A stretch of 64,000 nt of DNA, taken from contig JALGPY010000003.1 of NCBI GenBank assembly GCA_023055425.1, forward strand, positions 78,157,491-78,221,490. The letters run 5' to 3'. Within the stretch, counting starts at the first letter, position 1, and each line of letters starts with the position of its first letter. This DNA comes from Linanthus parryae (Eukaryota; Streptophyta; Magnoliopsida; Ericales; Polemoniaceae). The notes under the pieces are model-generated. The model worked only from the letters and a program-made list of their open reading frames with translations. It did not search any database and was not told the origin of the DNA. A program made the position numbers and the translations under genes. Shown one piece after another: positions 11,473 to 21,200 of this stretch.

Positions 11473-12183
11473 CATGCCTCGCCTCGCCTCGCCATGCCTC
11501 GCCTCGCCATGCCTCGCCTCGACTCGCGTCGGGTCGGACCGGGTTGGGGCGAAGGGAGATTTAGGCGAAATGTCTCGGCACCTCGCGTCCGTGAGGCGAC
11601 CTGGCGTGAGAGTATAACTCAGTTTTGGTCCATTACACACCAGTTTAATTTTAATTAATGGGTGTTTTAGTAATTCAATCAAAACGGGTTTTTGACCACA
11701 TTGATGGGGGATTAATTAGGACATAATGGCATCAGTTTTCCATATATATTTTGAATGGAGAAAAACGATTTTGAGGTTATTCGATTGTTCTGAACGGATT
11801 GCTTCTGACTTCTCAAACTCTCTCTCTCTCCAAAAATTTGATCTACTTGAGTGTTCTTGGCGAACTGAGGTGCTGATCGTCGTTGATCTTCGGCGTTGCT
11901 GTGAAAAAGAAGATCGGAGCTGTTTTATCCTGGAAGGGTCATCGACGGCGTCCCAACACAGCGTAAGTGGGGGCGATTATCTCTTCAAGAACAGTCAGGC
12001 CTTCTCGCAAGATCTGGCGACTCAGCTGTTTTTTTTCCAAGTACTGTTATAGCGTGGATTGGAGGTATGGCTTCTAATCTGCTTTATTTTAATATGTTTC
12101 TAATATGTATACTGTTTACCTTCATGATTTGTTACCTACGTTTCTTGGGCCATTATTTTTTAAATAAATCGGCATGTCTAAAA
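11473..12183 (+). repeat. Copia 1 3' LTR, 5' part missing
   Basis: This aligns with about 7950-8623. It begins with an expanded run of ATGCCTCGCCTCGCC units (11472-11520) that is shorter in the 5' LTR. The phrase CCATGCCTCGCC present at the junction suggests the deletion was joined through short homology. It ends near GGCATGTC, where the two copies diverge. Confidence 0.8.
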
Positions 12184-13314
12184 TTGATAATTTTAGTGTT
12201 TAGATCCGACAGTAAGTGTGAGACCTATTGATAGGTGACAAATAGTAAATGTGAGATCCATTCATCAATTCCGGCGACTGTAAGGTTCGAGCTACTCACC
12301 GATTCTCAGTTTTCATCAGCTATTTGATGTTCAATTCGATCTACCGTTTTCTCCGATTTTGAAATTTGCGGCGACTGTTAGGTTAATATCGCAGTGGTTG
12401 TGCTGTGGTGGTTATGGCTATTGGAGCTTACTTGGATCGTCTCTTCAACATTGGAGTCATTCCTCCATTTATTGCAGATGGGCTAGCCGTAATTTTGAGC
12501 TTCTTCTTCTCATAGGTGTTGTTAAAAGCTCAATTCTCTTTAGCTGGTTCTCTATTGGAGTTTCTGTTTGTTAGAATTGGTTTAATTTTGACTCCAATTA
12601 CCTTGTTCATCAAGCTGCGGAGAAAATTGTTGGCTAAATGCGCTGTTGTGTTCTTCCTGGGGCTATGGAATTAATGACTAGGTCTCACATTTACTGCTTC
12701 GTCGGGACTACCATCACTCCCTACTTTTTTTTTGAGCTCATTGCCATTAGGTCCTCTAGGAAAAGCTTCCTTCCATTTTTAAGATCAGACATGGTCTTTG
12801 CTTTCATTTTTTGTTGTTGTTGAAAGTCTTGCTTTCATTTTGAATGAAAGAATTCAGGTTAAATCACTCTTATTCATTAATGATATGTTTACTGATTTTT
12901 CTTCATCTGGGTTACTTTCGAATGTTGTTGATTAGATAATTTTTTCTTAAATGGTTATTGGTGTTGTTGATGTTCATTGTGTTCTTGATGATAAACATGG
13001 GCAAGGACTCCAAAAAATCACACATGCACAATATGGTCCGAAAAATTCAATCAACCACTTTTCTAACAGAACATAACAAAAGGGTGCTAAGTGTCCATGT
13101 TCATTGGGTGCATACTGTCTTTTTTCAAAACACAAGGTAGTGGAGTGGAATTTATTCAAAACTCAAAGTTGGTCAGAGTCTTTTATTCAAAGAAAATAGT
13201 AAGTGCCTCGCTAATCATTTAAAATTGTAGAACACTTCTTGAACATTACTTACTGTCTTGCTAAACATACGGTAGAGAGTCTGTGAACCATCATAGGCTG
13301 CTAAAACAAACTTT
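12184..13314. other. Unassigned region with a possible MITE
   Basis: No gene is supported. An 18-base phrase, CAGTAAGTGTGAGACCTA at 12210-12227, recurs inverted at 12679-12696 with one mismatch. That could be the ends of a MITE of about 490 bases, but no clear target-site duplication is visible. A related phrase (GTAAATGTGAGATCC) lies at about 12248. Hydrophobic open frames between 12390 and 12670 have no recognisable family. Confidence 0.3.
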
Positions 13315-13461
13315 CTAGATTTTTGCAGGAAGAACAAAATTGCAGTTTTCACGAGTTATTTGGTAAGGATCAGACACGAATTTGTCAGCCTTGTAGCTGG
13401 CTCTTGGAGCTACAAAAGCTGCTTCAGATTCGGGTGATTCCACATTCACGTTATCTTGTTG
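13315..13461 (-). pseudogene. Possible terminal exon of the topoisomerase II-like gene
   Basis: On the minus strand a pyrimidine-rich acceptor (TTCTCCCTTCAG) precedes a 48-codon open stretch that ends in TAG at 13315. It contains SPESEAAF and PRASYKADKFVSD. The latter loosely resembles the PQRAN-K-TTYVLSD patch near the C-terminus of plant topoisomerase II. It is on the same strand as the topoisomerase gene and on the far side of copia 2, so copia 2 may have split the gene. The reading phase does not match a direct splice from the donor at 18297, so an exon may be missing or the match may be chance. Confidence 0.3.
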
Positions 13462-13538
13462 CTGAAGGGAGAAGAATGTTGATTTTTGTAAACTCAATTT
13501 ATGTTTTGGGGTTATTTTAGAATATGCATAAACTTAGT

Positions 13539-14157
13539 TGTTAGGTTAGTAATTATGTAGAGTTAGTTTCTAAGCTTTTGAAATAGTCAACATTAGTGGG
13601 CGGCTTCCTGAACTCTGCTGCAGACAGAGACGTGTACAGCAGCACGCACGCAGCAGACAGAGTCGGCGAATAGGGAAGATTTCCATCTGTTGAAGAAAGC
13701 TCTTCCAGGTGGATCGTAGCTATTAAAAAGAGAAGGTGCCCTGTGTTCTGAAATATACAGAAAAAAATACAGAGAAAAAAAGAGTGAGAAAGAGCCGAAG
13801 CTCTTGAGAGTTGTGTATTGAGAAATCAGACAAGAGAAGAAGGAGACGAGTTGAAGCTCTTGATGTTGTAATTGCTCCTGGACTTGTATCAGAGGTTATC
13901 TATGCAATTCAGATAAGTTTTATTTTCCCCCCAATTCGTGCTGTTCTAGCTTGTTCTTCATCTGCTATGCTTATTGTTCGTGCTGCATATTAGTCTGAGT
14001 ACTTGGTGAATGAACTTGTTGCTTCTCACATGATATTGGAACTGAAATTGGTAATCTGCTCTGGATTGGTGTTTATTGATTGCTGAATTGCTGGCTGGTT
14101 GTTACTTCTTCCTGGAAATTGAATTTCTAACTGAGTTGGGGCTTTCAAATTCCAACA
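13539..14157 (+). repeat. Copia 2 5' LTR
   Basis: The right end, ATTCCAACA at 14157, is exact because the same bases end the 3' LTR at 18289 and the primer site follows five bases later. The left end TGTTAGG at 13539 is chosen because it is the inverse of the right end; TG further left cannot be excluded. The segment 13800-14157 is nearly identical to 17943-18289 except for a 10-base gap. Confidence 0.75.
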
Positions 14158-14161
14158 AATC

Positions 14162-14173
14162 TGGTATCAGAGC
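14162..14173 (+). other. Primer binding site of copia 2 (initiator tRNA-Met type)
   Basis: TGGTATCAGAGC is the standard plant Ty1/copia primer site, complementary to the 3' end of initiator tRNA-Met. It lies five bases after the LTR. Confidence 0.9.
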
Positions 14174-14237
14174 TGAGTTCTAATCTGCAATTAGAGTGGT
14201 TGAAATAAGTATTCATTGTTAAGTTGTTGAAACTTAA

Positions 14238-17200
14238 ATGGCTTCTACAAGCAATTTCTTCCAGCCTCAATTCCCCAGGTTAGGGAAGGAGAATTACGAG
14301 AACTGGAGCATCCAAATGCGAGTCCTGCTGGGTTCTCACGACCTATGGGACTTGATTGAGAAAGGCTACGATGAAACTGGTTCTCAAAAGCAAGAAGACA
14401 GGGTAAGCGAGCTTCAAAAGGCGAACTTGAAGGAGTCTAGGAAGCGAGATAAGAAGGCCTTGTACTTGTTGTACCAAGGCGTTGATGAAGCTAGTTTTGA
14501 GAAGATTTCAGCAGCCACTACATCAAAAGAAGCATGGGAGATTCTGAAAAGTTCTTATCGAGGAATTGAGAAGACGATAAGAGTAAGGCTGTAGATTTTT
14601 AGAGGTGAGATGGAGAAGCTGTGTATGAATGGAAGTGAATCGGTAGCAGACTACTTTACAAGGACTTTGGCTATTGTTAATTCAATGCGAAGACTCGGTG
14701 AAAAGCTTGATGAGCTGACCGTGGTGGAGAAGATCTTGCGGTCTCTTAGCAACAAGTTTGAGCATGTAATTCCCGCTATTGAAGAGTCGAAAGATTTCAG
14801 CATCTTGACGGTTGATCAATTGATGGCTTCTCTTGAAATTCATGAGCAACGAATGAACAAGAAGCAATCAACCTCCATAGAGCAAGCACTCCAGTCAAAG
14901 TTATCTCTCAAACAAGATAGAGATGAGCAAGTAGGGACATCTCTGCAGGAAGAGGAAGATGCTTCCAAAGTCGTGGTCGTGGCTTTACAAACCGAGGCAG
15001 AGGTTTTTCAAGTAGAGGATGCTATGGAAGAAGCAACTACGAAGGTCCTAGAAATCAGAATTTTGGAGCTCCGAGAGGTAGAGGAAGAGCAAGAGGACGA
15101 GGCAGCGGTTACAACAATTCCTCCAATCAACAATGTTATGACAACAGGAACATGCAATGCTACAAGTGTCATAAGTATGGCCATTATAGCAACGAGTGCA
15201 GGACGCCGAATCGGGAAATTGATGAGTATGTGAACTACGCCGAGAAAGAAGACAATGAGATGGAGAATCCAATGCTATTTGTGTACGATGGAGCAAGTGA
15301 AGACCAAAGCAACATATGGTATCTTGATACGGGAGCTAGCAACCATATGAGCGGAAAGAAGGACATGTTTGTGAATCTTGGCGAGTCCGTTAAAGGGCAG
15401 GTTACCTTTGGTAATTCCTCCCAAATTCCTGTCAAAGGCAAAGGTAACGTCTTGATTAAACTCAAGAATGGAAATCATGATTTTATCTCCATCGTTTATT
15501 ATGTTCCCGATATGAAAAGCAACATTCTAAGTTTGGGCCAATTGTTGGAGAAAGGATATGTTATGAGCATGAGCAATAATCAGCTTGTTTTGCGGGATAT
15601 ACATGAAAGGCTGATTGCTAGAGTTCAAATGTCGAAGAACAGAATGTTTCCCCTGCAAATTCAGCATGGTTCTATCAAGTGTTTGAACGCGGTTGTGAAG
15701 GATAAAGCTTGGTTATGGCACTTAAGATATGGGAATCTAAATTTCGGTGGGTTGAAGCTCCTTGCAAGCAAGAATATGGTAAGAGGGTTGCCGTTTATTG
15801 ACCATCCGAATGAAGTGTGTGAAGGGTGTATTCTCGGCAAGCATCACAGGTTGAGCTTCAACAAGGAGATGAGATGGAAGGCATCGCAGCCTTTGGAGCT
15901 TGTGCACACCGATGTTTGTGGTCCGTTAAAGCCTATGTCGAATGCAAAGAATAGGTACTTCCTCACTTTTATTGATGACTACAGTAGAAAGACGTGGGTT
16001 TATTTTCTGAAACGGAAGTCTGAAGTGTTCGAGAAGTTCAGAGAATTCAAAGCTTTTATTAAAAAGCAAAGTGGCAGGTTTATCAAAGTGTTGAGGTCTG
16101 ACCAAGGTGGCGAATACACCTCAGATTTGTTTGAGAAATTATGTAACACTCATGGAATTGCACCAGGTTACACCAGCCTATACGCCTCAGTTGAACGGAG
16201 TTGCTGAAAGGAAGAATCGGACAGTCTTAGACATGGTGAGAAGCATGTTGAAGGGGAAGAAAATTCCTAGAGAATTCTGGGAAGAGGCGGTCGCTTGTGC
16301 AGTGTATTTGCTGAATCGATGTCCAACCAAAAGTGTGAAGTTCAGAACACCGGAGGAAGCTTGGAGCTCATTCAAACCTTGTGTCTCGCATCTAAGAGTG
16401 TTTGGTTGTATTGCTTATGCCAAAATTCAGGATGCAAGAAGAACCAAGCTTGATGACAAAGGCGAGAAATGCATATTCATTGGCTATGGTGAAAGAACAA
16501 TGGGTTACAAGCTATACAATCCCGTAACAACGAAGATCGTCATGAGTAGAGATGTGACATTTGAAGAAGAAGGTGTGTGGGATTGGAATCAAGGTGAAGC
16601 ACTGAATAGCATTGAGCTTATACTAGAGGATAAGAAAACGTTGGAGAAGTTAGAGAAGTTCCCGGTGAGCCAACAAGTCCTAGGCGCGGTTCTCCTCCAC
16701 AAAGTCCAGTAGTTGGTTCCCCATTTACACCAATGCATGATCGAGTATCACCGCCACACTCTCAAATGGAAGATAGCTCAAGTGAAAGGCCTCAAAGAAT
16801 GAGGCCGTTGCATGAAATTTATCAAGATGAAGATGAAGAACTGAACTTGTTTTGCTTGTTTTCAGATTGTGATCCCCTCCAATTTGAAGCGGCAATTCAA
16901 GAAGAAAAGTGGAAGAAGGCCATGGATGAAGAGATCAAAGCAATTGAAAAGAACAATACGTGGCAGCTCACTAGTTTACCACAAGGACACAAAGCAATTG
17001 GCGTGAAATGGCTTTACAAAACGAAGAGGAAGGCAAATGGTGAAGTCCAGAGGTATAAGGCGAGATTAGTAGCCAAGGGGTACAAGCAAATGCCTGGAAT
17101 TGATTATGGAGAAGTGTTTGCGCCAGTTGCTCGCTTGGAGACCATCCGGTTAGTTATTGCTCTCGCGGCTCAACAAAAATGGAATATTTATCAACTTGAT

Positions 17201-17943
17201 GTCAAATCTGCGTTTCTAAATGGCTACCTTGAAGAGGAGATTTATATTGAACAGCCCACGGGATACGTCAAGAAAGGTGAAGGGGATAAAGTATACAAGT
17301 TGAGGAAAGCTCTCTACGGATTGAAGCAGGCTCCGCGAGCTTTTGAATGAACGAATCGATAAATACCTCTTCGAGAATGGATTTGAGAAGTGTCCCTATG
17401 AGTATGCCCTTTACAAGAAGGTTAATGGCAATGGTAAGATGTTGTTCGCTTGCCTTTACGTTGATGATTTGATCTTTACCGGAAATGAGTCTGCTATGTT
17501 TGAAGAGTTCAAGAGGAGTATGGTCCGCGAATTCGAGATGACGGACATGGGATTGATGTCCCAGTTTCTTGGCATTGAAGTAGTTCAAAGAGAAGACGGT
17601 ATATTTATCAATCAGGCTGCTTACGCTAAGGAGGTATTGAAGCGGTTCAAGATGGAGTCTTGTAATTCAGTTTACACTCCAGTTGAGTGTGGCATTGAAT
17701 TGAGGAATAACGAAGAAGGGGATGTTGATCCGACATACTTCAAAAGCATAGTTGGAAGTTTGAGGTACCTGACTTGTACTCGCCCTGATATTTTGTACGG
17801 AGTTGGACTGATTAGCAGGTACATGGAGACACCAGATCAATCTCATCTTAATGCAGCTAAGAGGATATTGCGATACATCAAAGGTACACTTCGAGATGGC
17901 TTGCTTTATTCAAGTGTTGATGATCATCACCAACTTACCTTCC
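14238..17943 (+). pseudogene. Copia 2 gag-pol polyprotein, frameshifted and lacking RNase H
   Basis: Gag starts at the ATG 14238 (UBN2-type gag: NYENWSIQMRVLLG, W-L-SSYRG) and has one in-frame TAG at 14592. A frameshift near 14965 disrupts the RG-rich tail. Then come a perfect zinc knuckle CYKCHKYGHYSNEC (15155), protease WYLDTGASNHMSG (15318), GAG pre-integrase LWHLRYGNLNFGGL (15714), integrase ELVHTDVCGP...FIDDYSR...SDQGGEY (15895-16115) and, after a frameshift near 16165, YTPQLNGVAERKNR. RT runs 16860-17922 with motifs [23 protein letters not shown] and, after another frameshift near 17343, LYVDDLIFTG. The frame then leaves pol at 17922. It carries fewer stops than copia 1 and 3, so it decayed more recently. 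Confidence 0.92.
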
Positions 17944-18289
17944 TCTTGAGAGTTGTGTATTGAGAAATCAGAAGGAGACGAGTTGAAGCTCTTGATGTTG
18001 TAATTGCTCCTGGACTTGTATCAGAGGTTATCTATGCAATTCAGATAAGTTTTATTTTCCCCCCAATTCGTGTTGTTCTAGCTTGTTCTTCATCTGCTAT
18101 GCTTATTGTTCGTGCTGCATATTAGTCTGAGTACTTGGTGAATGAACTTGTTGCTGCTCACATGATATTGGAACTGAAATTGGTAATCTGCTCTGGATTG
18201 GTGTTTATTGATTGCTGAATTGCTGGCTGGTTGTTACTTCTTCCTGGAAATTGAATTTCTAACTGAGTTGGGGCTTTCAAATTCCAACA
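17943..18289 (+). repeat. Copia 2 3' LTR, 5' part missing
   Basis: The matching part starts at CTCTTGAGAG, equivalent to about 13801 in the 5' LTR, so roughly 260 bases of the LTR are missing. It lacks ten bases (ACAAGAGAAG) near its start. Otherwise it is almost identical to the 5' LTR, which implies a fairly young insertion. Confidence 0.85.
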
Positions 18290-18295
18290 TAGAAC

Positions 18296-21200
18296 TCACA
18301 ATTTTCGAACTTTCTTCTCAGGTGATTTTAGAACGTCAGTGACCAGTTCCTGCCCTGCCTGGGTCTGCTCCGTCTCTCGCCCTCTTTTATTGCCTGATGC
18401 AACTGGTGGTTCAGCATCTGCCTCATCATCAAAGTCATCATCGCTCGTCGTATAATCCTCATCAGGTTTATCTTGTTCATCAAGTTGACTGACAAGTGCA
18501 TCGAGATCTTGAATCCACAAAGATCTGGAAGAAGTTTTCATGAAGACAATAACGTCGTCAATCATCCGATATACCTGCTTAACCTTCTCAGCGGTCAAGT
18601 TTTTTTCATCAAGAAACTGCAACTCCAACTCTGATACAAGTTTTTTACAAAGAGTTTTCTGCACAAGATTCAGAAATAGTATCAACACTCTTAATTTTAT
18701 GATTGAAGTAAGCAGAACAAAGAATCATCACCAACTTACCTTCCTCTTCTCATACAACGCAAGCCTCAGATTGTAGAACTCCTCAATAACTGCAAGAGAG
18801 AGAGAGAGAGAGAGAAGCAATAAAAATGTTTGCTGACTAGCTGCTGAGAATTTGCAGCATCTGTAAATAATACTACCTCCGATCCTTTTCTAAGTCCACA
18901 TTTTGACTTCTATCACTATTCACTGGTTCACTTTGACCCATTAATTTGGATAGCAAAACGATGCGATTTGGATAGTCTTTTCATGGTGATGTAGATTAAC
19001 TTTTACCACACAACATCATGGAAAAAAATCGACAAAATTACATCGTTTTGCTATCCAAATCACCTACTCAAAGTGACTCAGTTACAAGTCAAAAAGTCAA
19101 ATTGTGGATATATATACACATATATATATATATAATTTTTTTTTTTTTTTTTGAGAACTGTCAAATTGTGGACTTACGAGAAGAAGCGGAGGTAATAGAC
19201 ATCTGGATGAAAAACATACTCTGTTCTGGGGTATCATATTTTTTAATCACCCCTTTGGAATCAAACAGGCGCATATTGCCTGTACTAATTGTTCTTGTAA
19301 GATTGAATCTCTGTAACAGGCCCTCTTCCTTGACCTTAACCATGTCCTCTTCAGAGGACAAAACAATTCTCAGGTCCACGCCGCCAATGTCATTGTGCAC
19401 GAAAACATTCTGCAAACATACTTCCACAGTTAAAATCCCAAAACTCATGAACTGAATAATTGTAAAAGATCAAACTCAGTTAAACCTCAATGGAAGGGTC
19501 CACATCTGTTTTATGTTTAGTGAACTTTGGATGTAATTTCGTCCAGTACTCTTCAGTCCATTGTCCTATAGGAAGCTCTGTTACACGTAACATAGTTCTG
19601 TCGATCTGCTCTATAATCCCAGAACAAGTGTAGCTAACTCCACCTTCTTGTGTACTAGTCGTAGTAAATGATTTCTCAATGATACTTCCCCTGAAACCCT
19701 TATACCAAGGAATCATAGGTTCCATAGGCTGACCATTCAATAACCGCCTTATGTTTGCAACAATGTCTCTTGGGTTGTAGTTTGGTATGTAGGTGCTGAA
19801 TTCAGTACCAGTTCCTTCACTCCCATTAACTAGCACAGTTGGTATCACAGGCATATACCAAGTAGGTTCAATAGCATCCCCACATTCGCTGATGCTCTGA
19901 TAGTCAAGAAGGACGTCATCATCCTTGTGGAACAGATATCTTGTAATTGGAGAAAGCTTGGCAGATATTAGCCAGGGCTCTACGTCACTTTTGTCCCCTT
20001 TACGACGAGATCCAAAATTACCACGATATCGTTCAAGGAGATTTATGTTGTTACTTCCCACAAAATCTTGTCCCAACCCAATGATAGATCTTTCTAAACT
20101 CTCCAACTCGTAATGGCAAGATGTATAGTCCACGACGTCTAAACAGAGCTGATTAACAGTTAATTTCTTCACAGAGCCGCCCAAGTTGAAACAGCGAGAC
20201 AGAATCTTCCTTTGAAATGGTTTTAGGCCATCAACCATTGATGGTATCTCCCACTGAAGCTTCACGATTGGATAGAGTATCAGCTCTTTGTTAACAAAAT
20301 CTTTGTACTTAATCTTTTCCTTCCCCTTCCAATCAATGTAAGTGCCAGGCTCAAACTTTTGGAGCCAATACTTCCTCTCCTCAATGTTCTTGCTGAAAGC
20401 AAGTTTAATTGCGAAACCATCTTCCTCGTCTTCCCACGAAAATTCTTTCTTGTGATTATCAAGATCACTGAAAAATTCCTTCACTTCCATTGATGTCCAC
20501 ATCCCATTCACTCTGGTTGGTGTTAAAGACATTGCTAAGAAGGATGGTATCCTTAGTAGGGAGGGCGAAAATGTAAGAAAATAGTTAATCAACACCCCTA
20601 TGTAATGTGACCCATCATGTACCCGCAACTGATCAGCAATGATCATCAAATGACCGTATCTCAAAGATTCAACACTGTTATATTCTTTTCCATCTTCGAG
20701 ACCAAGGAGCTTCTTAATGTATTGAACTTGTCCATTCCTCTCATATAGTTTATCGTATCTATCTACGCTCACATGGAGCAGACTTTTGTTCAACGCCAAC
20801 ACCCCATAGTAATCGGATCCGACGGAAGAAATTCCACGCTTTGCAAAGGACTTGGCTACGTCTCCCACAGTCAATATCAAAGTACATTTATCAGAATTAT
20901 TTCCTCCAGCCTCTTTAGCATCAACTCCCCTCTTAAGTCCTCTGACCCTATATCTTTTCTTACTTCCCTTCAAGTTTTCCATATGTCGGATGGTGTCAAC
21001 CACCCCAGATTTCGCAACTTTTTTCAGGAACTCCGGTGACAGCTCACATTTGGACCCAAAACTGTTTTGACATGTTATCAGATTCTCTTTTGTTGGGGAA
21101 TCGAAAGCTGGGTTATCAATCAGACAATTGACGAAAACCCACAAGTATTTTCTAACAGTGTCAGCTTTGATATTAGCATTCTTGTTTTTCTTGTTTACAA

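Larger units (their letters stand above)
7728..12183 (+). mobile_element. Copia 1: Ty1/copia retrotransposon with a large 3' internal deletion
   Basis: The 5' LTR starts TGTTAGAAATGG at 7728. A copia gag-protease-integrase-RT order follows, then a partial second LTR (11473-12183) matching about 7950-8623. The RT domain stops about 11470 and passes straight into the middle of the LTR. The rest of RT, all of RNase H, the polypurine tract and the first part of the 3' LTR are therefore gone. No target-site duplication was found. The element is non-autonomous and inactive. Confidence 0.85.
13539..18289 (+). mobile_element. Copia 2: Ty1/copia retrotransposon with a 3' internal deletion
   Basis: The 5' LTR (TGTTAGG...CCAACA), a perfect copia primer site, gag and most of pol are followed by a shortened 3' LTR ending at 18289. 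Pol stops within the inter-domain region before RNase H (17922) and is joined to the LTR through a short stretch identical to the nearby topoisomerase gene. The right end lies six bases beyond the topoisomerase stop codon. The flanks do not give a convincing 5-base target duplication. Confidence 0.85.
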
